A stretch of DNA of 7,743 nucleotides from an uncultured Petrimonas sp. (GCA_934621705.1 CAKTUP010000095.1:1-7743), one strand, 5' to 3'. Positions 1-5,328 are shown, numbered from the stretch's first letter. Numbers and translations are program-made. The notes: generated by a model from the letters alone, not told the origin.

Positions 1-929
1 TAAATTTCCGTGTCGATGGCTTCGGCAGCAAGTTCCAGCACTTTTGTCCGGTTAACGTCCGCACCTATTTCCGACAACTCGCCGTTGATCTGTTTTCCGA
101 ACCGGAAAAAAACTTTTCCCTTGTAGCCCATAATTCCCGTCTGCATATTTTCGATATCATCGGCCTGGCTTTTCCGGTACTCCGGATTGTCCCTTTTGAG
201 CTGATACTCTTTGGCTTTGAGAAAATCGCACGGATCGAACTCGTAGGTAATGGAAAGCGGCACGATGTTGAGCGACTCTAGCGCTTCTACCGGTTTTGAA
301 CTGTTGTACAACGTGAGCATCTTCAACAGGCTGGTCTGCGTTTTATCGTCGGAATCCTTTGCCCGGCCTTCGCGTTGAGCAATCCAAACGGATTGATTTC
401 GATTGTTAACCGTATCGAAAATATATTCCGACAGATGCTTCGACGTATTTAACATTTCGCGAACCGAAACGCCGCGTTTCACGATAAAACTTTTGTTGAG
501 CCGAACCAATTCGGTTATCCACGGATAAATTAACAAATTGTCGCCGATGGCGATTTCCGATGTGTTAATTTTTTCATCGAAAAACAGAATGTTCAGGAAA
601 GCCGCATCCAAAACGATATCGCGGTGGTTGGAAATAATGACGTGGTTTGAACCGTTTTCGAAATGGTCGAATCCAATGCCGGTAAGCTCCGAAGTGGTTT
701 TGGCGATCAGTTGTTTCATGAACGGATAAATGATGTTGCTCTGGAAATCGTGAACCGATTGGCACATCAACATAGCTCCGCTAAACATTTCCCACGTCAA
801 CGGTTTCAGCAGCGGTTCAACAGCACGACGGAAATAATCGTTGGCGAGCAATGATTTAATGGCCGCCGGCACTTCGTTGTCGTGCAAGGGACGAATATCG
901 TCGAAATTATTTTCAGGTTGTGTTTTCAT
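1..929 (-). CDS. PlsC-like glycerolipid acyltransferase, 3' end outside window
   Basis: This partial gene gives 309 readable residues from an ATG at 929 and runs off the left edge. It belongs to the lysophospholipid acyltransferase (PlsC/PlsB) superfamily, which transfers an acyl chain onto a glycerol-phosphate backbone in membrane lipid synthesis. Four blocks fit the family: NHRDIVLD at residues 101-108 (motif I, with the catalytic His), LNKSFIVKRG at 144-153 (motif II), QREGR at 185-189 (motif III, the phosphate-binding EGR) and VPLS at 223-226 (motif IV). Motif I has His and the distal Asp separated by five residues rather than the usual four. No obvious transmembrane helix is seen, so it is probably peripheral to the membrane. 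The start lies 4 bp after the ddl stop, so it is almost certainly cotranscribed with ddl. The last two visible bases of the frame are TA, so the gene could stop at the next base or continue. The exact substrate (lysophosphatidate or other) cannot be decided from sequence. Confidence 0.85.
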   Translation of the reverse strand, partial: MKTQPENNFDDIRPLHDNEVPAAIKSLLANDYFRRAVEPLLKPLTWEMFSGAMLMCQSVHDFQSNIIYPFMKQLIAKTTSELTGIGFDHFENGSNHVIISNHRDIVLDAAFLNILFFDEKINTSEIAIGDNLLIYPWITELVRLNKSFIVKRGVSVREMLNTSKHLSEYIFDTVNNRNQSVWIAQREGRAKDSDDKTQTSLLKMLTLYNSSKPVEALESLNIVPLSITYEFDPCDFLKAKEYQLKRDNPEYRKSQADDIENMQTGIMGYKGKVFFRFGKQINGELSEIGADVNRTKVLELAAEAIDTEI

Positions 930-933
930 TCTC

Positions 934-1923
934 TCAATTCCGTTTTTTGAGTTTATTGTACTCGTATTCAATGATATCGGTCATTACGTCAGAAATGTTA
1001 AGTCCGGCGACGCGCACTTGTTGGGGGATAAAACTGGTCGCGGTCATTCCGGGCGTGGTATTTACTTCCAGCAGAACGGGAACACCGTTGGAAATGATGT
1101 AATCTGCACGGATAATGCCTTTTGCGCCGATAAGATGATAAATTTGTTCGGTTTGGCGCTGAATTTCGGCGGCCGTTTCGTCGGCAATGCGTGCCGGCGT
1201 AATTTCTTCTACTTCGCCTTGATATTTGGCATTGTAATCGAAAAATTCGTTTTTGGTAACCACTTCGGTAAGCGGCAGGTGTTGAAATCCTTTTTCGGCT
1301 TGATAACAACCGCAGGTTACTTCCGTTCCCGGGATGAAACTTTCTATCATTACTTCGGGAGCTTCGGCAAAAGCTTCATCAATAGCGTGTTGCAGATTCG
1401 ATGCTTCTTTTACTTTGGTGGTGGCAAAGCTGGAGCCGCCAACGTTGGGTTTCACGAAAACCGGTAAACCTAATTTGCTAACGATGTTTTCGGTATCGTA
1501 ATCATCATTCGGACGAAGCACCACCGATTCGGCCACCTTAAATCCGAAACTTTTCAAGAAATTATTGCATGTGAACTTGCTGAACGTAAGCGCCGATGCC
1601 AGCACGCCGCAGTTGGAGTAGGGGATACGAAGCATATCGAAATAGCCTTGCAGCACGCCGTCTTCGCCCGGAGTGCCGTGGATGGTGATGTAGGCAAAAT
1701 CGAACGGAATTTTTTGTCCGTTTGCCGTGAAACTGAAATCGTTTTTATCGATGGGGAAAGTCTCGTTTCCGCACTCGGCTTCCCACACGTGTTCGTCTAT
1801 TTTTACCTTATAAACGTTGTATTTCTCTTTGTCGATAAAAGAGTAAATACCTTGGGCACTTTTTTCCGAAACCACAATTTCGGATGAATATCCGCCCCAA
1901 ATTATGGCGATATTTTTTTTCAT
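934..1923 (-). CDS. ddl: D-alanine--D-alanine ligase
   Basis: The 329-residue cytoplasmic ATP-grasp ligase joins two D-Ala to make the dipeptide that MurF adds to UDP-MurNAc-tripeptide in peptidoglycan synthesis. Visible in order: the N-terminal loop WGGYSSE (9-15), HGTPGEDGVLQG (82-93), the ASALTFSK segment (109-116), the ATP-binding lysine in FVKPNVGGSS (156-165), E194 in MIESF, the substrate loop DYNAKY (229-234), D274 in IRADY and the metal/phosphate motif LLEVNTTPG (284-292). The Tyr-containing DYNAKY loop is the form found in D-Ala-D-Ala ligases, unlike the loop of VanA-type D-lactate ligases, so ordinary vancomycin-sensitive termini are predicted (inference). Length is normal for the family. 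The ATG at 1923 starts right at the known N-terminal strand MKKNIAIIWGG. It lies 17 bp after the RluD-family gene and 4 bp before the acyltransferase gene, inside a likely operon. Confidence 0.97.
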   Translation of the reverse strand: MKKNIAIIWGGYSSEIVVSEKSAQGIYSFIDKEKYNVYKVKIDEHVWEAECGNETFPIDKNDFSFTANGQKIPFDFAYITIHGTPGEDGVLQGYFDMLRIPYSNCGVLASALTFSKFTCNNFLKSFGFKVAESVVLRPNDDYDTENIVSKLGLPVFVKPNVGGSSFATTKVKEASNLQHAIDEAFAEAPEVMIESFIPGTEVTCGCYQAEKGFQHLPLTEVVTKNEFFDYNAKYQGEVEEITPARIADETAAEIQRQTEQIYHLIGAKGIIRADYIISNGVPVLLEVNTTPGMTATSFIPQQVRVAGLNISDVMTDIIEYEYNKLKKRN

Positions 1924-1924
1924 A

Positions 1925-1956
1925 TTCTAATTTCTGACTTCTAATTTCTAACTTCT
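1925..1956. repeat. 7-bp tandem repeat at the rluD/ddl junction
   Basis: On the plus strand the heptads TTCTAAT, TTCTGAC, TTCTAAT and TTCTAAC follow without gaps (1925-1952), then a further TTCT. On the coding (minus) strand this is AGAARTT repeated about 4.5 times. It encodes the last RluD residues, supplies its TAG stop and fills the whole untranslated gap before the ddl ATG. A change by one unit would alter the C-terminus of RluD and the distance to the ddl start; this consequence is inferred. Confidence 0.85.
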
Positions 1957-3029
1957 CTCGACTCAGTATATGTGCGCCATTTCCCGATAACTTCCTGCAT
2001 ATCCTGCGGCAGTTCGCTCTCGAAAAACATTTCTTTGCCCGTTCGCGGATGAACGAAGCCGAGCGTTTGCGCATGCAGGCATTGTCGCGGACAAATGGCG
2101 AAACAATTGTACACAAATTGCTTGTATTTAGCAAAATGCGTTCCGCGTAACACTTCGTTACCGCCGTAGCGCTCGTCGTTGAACAGCGTGTGCCCGATGT
2201 GCTTCATGTGTACGCGTATCTGATGCGTGCGCCCCGTTTCCAGTTCGCATTGAACAAGCGTTACGTAACCGAAACGTTCCAATACCTTATAATGTGTAAC
2301 CGCAGGTTTTCCGTGTTCACCGTCTTCAAAAACGCGCATTTGCATACGGTCTTTCGGGTCGCGGCCGAGATTTCCGGTAACGGTTCCCGAGTCGTTGGCC
2401 ACGTTTCCCCACACCAGCGCAACGTAGCGGCGTTTGGTGGTTTTGTTGAAAAATTGTGCCGAAAGGTGCGTTTTTGCATCGGGTGTTTTGGCCACGAGCA
2501 GCAAACCCGATGTATCTTTGTCGATTCGATGAACCAATCCCAGTCGCGGGTCGGTCATATCCATTCCTTTTTCGAATTTCAAATGAAACGCTATCGCGTT
2601 AACAAGCGTTCCGGTGTAATTTCCGTGTCCGGGATGTACTACCATTCCGGGCGGTTTATTGATGACCATAAAATCATCGTCTTCGTAAACGATATTCAGT
2701 GGGATATCTTCGGGAAGGATTTCCAGTTCGCGCCGCGGGCGGTCCATCACAATGGAAATAACGTCCAGCGGTTTCACCTTGTAGCTCGATTTCACGGGCG
2801 TGCCGTTCACCAGAATGCATTCGGCATCGGCTGCCTGCTGTATCCGGTTTCGTGAAATTCCTTCGATGCGGTCGGATAAAAATTTATCGATTCGCAGCAG
2901 ACTTTGTCCTTTATCGGCTACAAATCGATAATGCTCAAATTTTTCGTTTTGTGAAGAATTGTCCATCAACTCATCTTCATCTTCCGAAAAATCCTGTATA
3001 TCGTCTAATTCGTCTTCCTTCACACGCAA
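1941..3029 (-). CDS. rluD: RluD-family 23S rRNA pseudouridine synthase
   Basis: The enzyme isomerises specific uridines in large-subunit rRNA to pseudouridine; RluD of E. coli modifies helix 69. As called here it has 362 residues: an acidic N-terminal tail (1-30), an S4 RNA-binding domain (about 44-95, with LLRIDKFLSDR), then the RluA/RluD catalytic domain from about 112. The catalytic motif is GLVHRIDKDTSGLLLV (164-179) with catalytic Asp170, and ETGRTHQIRVH (264-274) is the second family signature. The start is uncertain. TTG at 3029 is the first accepted alternative start in the open frame, GTG at 3023 is another, and the first ATG is at 2966 (341 residues, keeping all domains). The frame is open back to the TAA of the PASTA gene, 24 bp upstream and in the same frame. 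The stop codon TAG (1941-1943) lies inside a 7-bp tandem repeat. The exact target uridines, hence the symbol, rest on family similarity. Confidence 0.93.
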   Translation of the reverse strand: MRVKEDELDDIQDFSEDEDELMDNSSQNEKFEHYRFVADKGQSLLRIDKFLSDRIEGISRNRIQQAADAECILVNGTPVKSSYKVKPLDVISIVMDRPRRELEILPEDIPLNIVYEDDDFMVINKPPGMVVHPGHGNYTGTLVNAIAFHLKFEKGMDMTDPRLGLVHRIDKDTSGLLLVAKTPDAKTHLSAQFFNKTTKRRYVALVWGNVANDSGTVTGNLGRDPKDRMQMRVFEDGEHGKPAVTHYKVLERFGYVTLVQCELETGRTHQIRVHMKHIGHTLFNDERYGGNEVLRGTHFAKYKQFVYNCFAICPRQCLHAQTLGFVHPRTGKEMFFESELPQDMQEVIGKWRTYTESREVRN

Positions 3030-3053
3030 TCGTTTTTCGCTCTCAATCTTTTG

Positions 3054-3728
3054 TTAAAAAAATGATTCGTCAATACTCGACGACTGACTGGGCGTGCGTT
3101 GTACAGAATCGGGAATCGATCTTACCTGTCCGGGCGAAACCACAAATTCGCGGTTCATATTCAGCGAATCGTCCACCATTCCACTGCTCACCACCAATTT
3201 CAGGGGCGAACCGGCGGGAATTTGTTCATCGGGCATCAGCTTTTTTCCCCTGTATTCCACCGACATAACCAGGCCGCTGTATTGTGCCGGAACTTCTTCG
3301 ATGGCAATCTGCGTGAATCCGATGGAGTTGAGCAACGCAATGGCCTGACGCGTGGAAAAATCCACCAATCCGGGAACGGAAATTTGCTGCGGGTTGCGTG
3401 CATAAATGGTTACGTAAATATCGCGGCCTTCCTTCACTTTGTTGTTCGGTTTTGGAGTCTGGTCGATTATTGAACCGGGAACGGCTTCCTTTTTAAAGAT
3501 AGAATCAACCACCATAATATCCAATCCTTTGGATTTCAGCATGGCTTCGGCTTCTTCTTCCTGAAGCCCCTGCAACTGAGGCACCACCACATTTTGTCCG
3601 TGACGGGTGTACACATTCAGAAAGAGCAGGGTAAGTATCAGCAGCAGAATAGCGACAACGCCAATGGCTACTATGTTGAGGAGAATGTTGTTCCCCAGAA
3701 AATTCTTTATAACAGGTTTTGTACTCAT
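3054..3728 (-). CDS. Membrane-anchored PASTA-domain protein
   Basis: The 224-residue protein has a short cytoplasmic N-terminus with basic residues (MSTKPVIKN), one strongly hydrophobic transmembrane helix (about 15-38) and two PASTA domains outside the membrane: roughly 46-109 (starting VVVPQLQGL) and 115-182 (starting ISVPGLVDF). Each ends in the typical strand with a preceding turn (EGRDIYVTIYA; PAGSPLKLVV). A Ser/Pro-rich tail of about 40 residues follows. PASTA domains in Firmicutes and Actinobacteria bind muropeptides or beta-lactams and sit on PknB-type kinases or penicillin-binding proteins. Here there is no kinase or transpeptidase domain, only the anchor and the sensor-like repeats, and the next genes include ddl, so a role at the cell wall is a reasonable inference. 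The start is the ATG at 3728, directly before the basic/hydrophobic anchor. It is the first gene of the cluster, 24 bp before the RluD frame. Confidence 0.92.
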   Translation of the reverse strand: MSTKPVIKNFLGNNILLNIVAIGVVAILLLILTLLFLNVYTRHGQNVVVPQLQGLQEEEAEAMLKSKGLDIMVVDSIFKKEAVPGSIIDQTPKPNNKVKEGRDIYVTIYARNPQQISVPGLVDFSTRQAIALLNSIGFTQIAIEEVPAQYSGLVMSVEYRGKKLMPDEQIPAGSPLKLVVSSGMVDDSLNMNREFVVSPGQVRSIPDSVQRTPSQSSSIDESFF

Positions 3729-3757
3729 ACTTTAAATATGATATTGAAATTTCACTA

Positions 3758-3765
3758 CAAAAGTA
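3758..3765 (-). promoter_or_regulatory. Candidate -7 element for the PASTA-rluD-ddl operon
   Basis: On the minus strand the bases read TACTTTTG, a match to the Bacteroidota -7 consensus TAnnTTTG, about 30 bp before the PASTA ATG. It sits between the rpmH terminator and the gene, where a promoter is expected. No convincing TTG/TTTG -33 element is seen at the right distance, so support is moderate. Confidence 0.45.
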
Positions 3766-3823
3766 TAAAAAAAATGATTGTCTTTGGTTTTTTGAGAGTA
3801 AAGAGTTTGATGCAGGTATGCTA

Positions 3824-3866
3824 ACAAAACAAAAAAGCAGGAATATGCATTGCACATTCCTGCTTT
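3824..3866 (-). terminator. Rho-independent terminator of rpmH
   Basis: An 11-bp perfect stem (AAAGCAGGAAT at 3834-3844 against ATTCCTGCTTT at 3856-3866) with an 11-nt loop lies 25 bp past the rpmH stop. In the minus direction the stem is followed by a T-rich stretch (TTTTTTGTTTTG). It separates rpmH from the PASTA operon and would force the latter to use its own promoter or readthrough. Confidence 0.85.
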
Positions 3867-3891
3867 CAATGAGTTGAAGACCTTATTACGA

Positions 3892-4032
3892 TTATCCGGC
3901 TACGGTTAATCTTGCTCTTCCTTTGGCACGACGGGCAGCCAGTACTTTTCTTCCGTTCTTGGTTGCCATTCTCGAAAGGAAACCGTGTTTGTTTCTTCTC
4001 TTTCTGTTTGAGGGTTGAAATGTTCTTTTCAT
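3892..4032 (-). CDS. rpmH: 50S ribosomal protein L34
   Basis: The 46-residue protein opens [18 protein letters not shown] and carries the L34 signature through [19 protein letters not shown], very rich in Arg and Lys as expected for this small 23S rRNA-binding protein of the large subunit. The ATG at 4032 is chosen because it begins exactly at the universal N-terminus MKRTFQPS. The frame is open for 14 codons further to a TTG, but that extension is not part of L34 and would overlap the -7 element. In many bacteria rpmH sits beside rnpA near the origin; here rnpA is not adjacent in the window and a terminator follows directly. A good promoter lies about 40 bp upstream, divergent from the tRNA-Glu/rpsT unit. 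Confidence 0.97.
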   Translation of the reverse strand: MKRTFQPSNRKRRNKHGFLSRMATKNGRKVLAARRAKGRARLTVAG

Positions 4033-4071
4033 TTTATCTGATGTTTTATTTGTTGCCGAATTATTGGGGTG

Positions 4072-4102
4072 CAAAAGTAGGAATAATTTTTGGAATATCC
4101 AA
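4072..4102 (-). promoter_or_regulatory. rpmH promoter
   Basis: On the minus strand the -7 element TACTTTTG (4079 to 4072) is preceded, after a 20-nt spacer, by TTG (4102 to 4100). This fits the Bacteroidota sigma-ABfr pattern TTTG/TTG-N19-21-TAnnTTTG. The predicted transcript would start near 4066, about 33 nt before the ATG. Confidence 0.65.
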
Positions 4103-4190
4103 TTTATCGGGTTTAAAATTCTGTTGGGTATCGTTTTTTTTCTAATTTTGCTATAAAATCGAGTTTTTTGTGAAAAATAATAGGCAATAT

Positions 4191-4221
4191 TTTGTCGGTT
4201 TCAAAAAAGGTTTTATCTTTG
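4191..4221 (+). promoter_or_regulatory. Promoter of the tRNA-Glu/rpsT unit
   Basis: TTTG at 4191-4194, a 19-nt spacer and TATCTTTG at 4214-4221 match the Bacteroidota promoter consensus in full. It is the best promoter in the window. The start of transcription would lie near 4228, giving a leader of about 45 nt before the mature tRNA. Divergent from the rpmH promoter about 90 bp away. Confidence 0.8.
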
Positions 4222-4273
4222 CACTCGCAATTTGAGGAAAGGTTAATTTTTCTTTCGGGTTCGCAACTCAAAT

Positions 4274-4345
4274 GGCCCATTCGTCTATCGGTTAGGACGC
4301 CAGATTTTCATTCTGGAAAGAGGGGTTCGATTCCCCTATGGGCTA
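4274..4345 (+). tRNA. tRNA-Glu (anticodon UUC)
   Basis: A 72-nt cloverleaf can be drawn. The acceptor stem pairs GGCCCAT (4274-4280) with ATGGGCT (4338-4344), with a G-U pair at position 1-72. The D-arm region contains GGTTAGGAC. The anticodon stem CCAGA/TCTGG encloses the loop TTTTCAT with anticodon TTC at 4307-4309. The T-arm is AGGGG-TTCGATT-CCCCT (4321-4337). The discriminator base is A4345, and the 3' CCA is not encoded. It reads GAA/GAG codons. It lies 32 bp before rpsT with no terminator between, so a shared primary transcript cut by RNase P and a 3' nuclease is likely. Confidence 0.96.
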
Positions 4346-4377
4346 CAACAAAAAAGATTTAAACAAGTCAAACGATA

Positions 4378-4632
4378 ATGGCAAATCACAAATCAGCAGA
4401 AAAAAGAATCAGACAAACAAAAGTTCGTCGTTTATCAAACCGTTATGTATCGCGCACAACCAGAAATTCGGTACGTGCATTGCGCGCTTTAACTTCCAAG
4501 GAAGAAGCCGCCAAAATGTATCCCGAAGTTTGCTCGATGCTGGATAAACTGGCGAAGAAAAAAGTTATTCACCAGAACAAGGCCAATAACTTAAAGTCTA
4601 AATTAGCTGCGCACATCAGCAAATTGAGCTAA
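4378..4632 (+). CDS. rpsT: 30S ribosomal protein S20
   Basis: The 84-residue basic helical protein binds 16S rRNA in the body of the small subunit. The N-terminus [18 protein letters not shown] and the C-terminal block [19 protein letters not shown] are the two conserved S20 regions. The length fits the family (about 84-88). The ATG at 4378 begins exactly at the conserved MANHKSA. No strong Shine-Dalgarno is present, as usual in this phylum. It follows tRNA-Glu in the same direction and appears to depend on the promoter at 4191-4221, since no independent promoter is apparent in the 32-bp gap. A terminator follows 30 bp after the stop. Confidence 0.97.
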   Translation: MANHKSAEKRIRQTKVRRLSNRYVSRTTRNSVRALRALTSKEEAAKMYPEVCSMLDKLAKKKVIHQNKANNLKSKLAAHISKLS

Positions 4633-4661
4633 ATTCTTTGATTCGCTAATTCATACAGATG

Positions 4662-4690
4662 AAGCCGGACAAGTATGTTCGGCTTTTTTG
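4662..4690 (+). terminator. Rho-independent terminator of rpsT
   Basis: AGCCGGAC (4663-4670) pairs with GTTCGGCT (4677-4684), one G-U pair, six-base loop AAGTAT, followed directly by a run of six T (4684-4689). It is correctly placed after the rpsT stop. Confidence 0.9.
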
Positions 4691-4694
4691 TGTT

Positions 4695-4730
4695 AAGTAG
4701 CAGTTGCTTCCGAAGCAGCCGCTACTTTTT
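4695..4730. terminator. Second strong hairpin with T-tract, shared by convergent units
   Basis: A stem of about 14-15 bp with one A-C mismatch forms from 4695-4709 against 4713-4727: outer AAGTAGC/GCTACTT, then GTTGCTT/AAGCAGC with one T-G pair, triloop CCG. On the plus strand it runs into TTTTT (4726-4730), so it would act as a back-up terminator for rpsT. On the minus strand it follows and overlaps the TAG stop (4722-4724) of the miniprotein ORF but has no U-run behind it, so it may protect that 3' end rather than terminate. Confidence 0.65.
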
Positions 4731-4835
4731 ATCTTTGTATTTCCGCCTTCTTTTCTTGCTTGCGTTGTAGTATTGAAAAAACGCCAATACGATTACTATA
4801 ACACCTGCGATGGTAATAATTGTTGCTGTACTCAT
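4722..4835 (-). CDS. Putative 37-residue single-pass membrane miniprotein
   Basis: An ATG at 4833-4835 opens a 37-codon frame ending in TAG. I recognise no family. The predicted peptide has a short polar start (MSTATIIT), a continuous hydrophobic stretch at about residues 5-20 (ending GVIVIVLAFF), an aromatic interface (FFQYYN, 19-24) and a strongly basic tail of 13 residues (SKKRRRKYKDKK at 26-37). This is a textbook layout for a small inner-membrane protein with Nout-Cin topology (inference from the positive-inside rule). Support for its being real: a hydrophobic core followed by a charged tail is hard to get by chance, a TAnnTTTG element lies 38 bp upstream, and the frame ends in a stable hairpin. 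Against: short length, no homologue known to me, and no clear ribosome site. It is convergent with rpsT. Confidence 0.55.
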   Translation of the reverse strand: MSTATIITIAGVIVIVLAFFQYYNASKKRRRKYKDKK

Positions 4836-4872
4836 AATCGGTTGATTTTAATAGTTTAATTTATGCTTCCAG

Positions 4873-4899
4873 CAAAGTTACGAAAAAACGAGGAAACAA
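4873..4899 (-). promoter_or_regulatory. Candidate promoter of the miniprotein ORF
   Basis: The minus strand reads TAACTTTG (4880 to 4873), a full match to TAnnTTTG. A TTG at 4899 to 4897 is a possible -33 element, but the spacer of 16 nt is shorter than the usual 19-21. The predicted start of transcription would be near 4866, about 30 nt before the ATG at 4835. Confidence 0.45.
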
Positions 4900-4996
4900 C
4901 TTTGATTTTTTCGGACAATGATTTTTTAGTAATTTTGTGACTTTATGACTACTTTGCCAAAATAAGAAATATTATACCGCGTTCGGTTGCATTTTT

Positions 4997-5205
4997 ATTA
5001 TTTTACCCGCAAGGGTTAAACTACAATAGCCGTATGTAAAACATACGGGAATAAAACAATGTGAGCGGCGCACCAACCCGAAAGGGTTGAATAATTACTT
5101 TTAGAATATTTGGTTCAACCCATTTCAGGGTTGTGGGTAACGCGTTATCAGCCTATCGTACGTTTCACGTACGGCTATTATTATTCTGCCCATTCGGGCA
5201 ATAAT
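4997..5205. repeat. Composite inverted repeat with six hairpins (REP/BIME- or MITE-like)
   Basis: Two arms, each with three small hairpins in the order A-B-C, are mirrored about position 5102. Left arm: A, ACCC-GCAA-GGGT (5005-5016, extended to 5001-5020 by T/A pairs with one mismatch); B, CCGTATGT-AAA-ACATACGG (5030-5048); C, CAACCC-GAAA-GGGTTG (5074-5089). Right arm: C', CAACCC-ATTTCA-GGGTTG (5116-5133); B', CGTACGT-TTC-ACGTACG (5157-5173); A', TGCCC-ATTC-GGGCA (5187-5200). The arms also match between hairpins: AATAGCCGTA at 5025-5034 recurs on the minus strand at 5179-5170, and GGGTTGAA at 5084-5091 at 5121-5114. Hairpin spacing is the same in both arms for A-B and within 2 bp for B-C. No reading frame spans it. 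A palindrome TAACGCGTTA lies at 5138-5147. Confidence 0.8.
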
Positions 5206-5328
5206 ATTGATAAGTAATCCATATAGTTATGTGAAACAGCTTTTTTATCAACTAATTACCGAATTAAATACATATTGTCTTTCTATTTGGTAATGTAGTA
5301 TTATAAACGGTAATAAAACAAACATTTT
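5206..5328. other. AT-rich gap before the Dabb gene, no gene seen
   Basis: About 120 bp of AT-rich sequence between the inverted repeat and the Dabb start codon. I see no tRNA, no coding frame and no full promoter. TTTG at 5286-5289 could serve as a -33 element, but the expected position 19-21 nt downstream holds only TAATAAAA, a poor -7 match. Confidence 0.5.

Noticed and set aside
513..521. A DnaA-box-like TTATCCACG, with gyrB and rpmH in the window suggesting an origin
   Set aside because: Single site inside a coding region, no cluster, no dnaA or dnaN, and no AT-rich unwinding block next to it.
841..1467. Open plus-strand frame of 208 codons opposite ddl
   Set aside because: It lies wholly antisense to a well-supported ddl and overlaps the 5' end of the acyltransferase. 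The peptide is Phe/Gly/Asn-rich in the way antisense frames of this codon use are, and no domain is recognisable.
2190..2855. Open plus-strand frame of 221 codons opposite the RluD gene
   Set aside because: Antisense shadow of the conserved pseudouridine synthase; composition is His/Phe/Arg-rich with no family motif.
4033..4074. TTG-initiated 14-residue extension of L34
   Set aside because: L34 begins universally at MKRTFQPS, and the extension would overlap the predicted -7 element of its promoter.
4704..4737. Plus-strand promoter TTG-N23-TATCTTTG
   Set aside because: The -7 match is good, but the spacer is too long for a standard promoter, it lies inside a terminator hairpin and no plus-strand gene follows.
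4901..4937. Plus-strand promoter with TAATTTTG at 4930-4937 reading into the inverted repeat
   Set aside because: The only upstream TTTG (4901-4904) leaves a 25-nt spacer; the AT-rich context makes the -7 match likely by chance.
4997..5205. CRISPR array from the repeated hairpins
   Set aside because: Repeats are short, differ from each other, are mirrored rather than direct, and there are no regular spacers or cas genes.
4968..5208. AATATT on both sides of the inverted repeat as a target-site duplication
   Set aside because: The hexamer is a short AT palindrome in AT-rich sequence and does not abut the element on the left.
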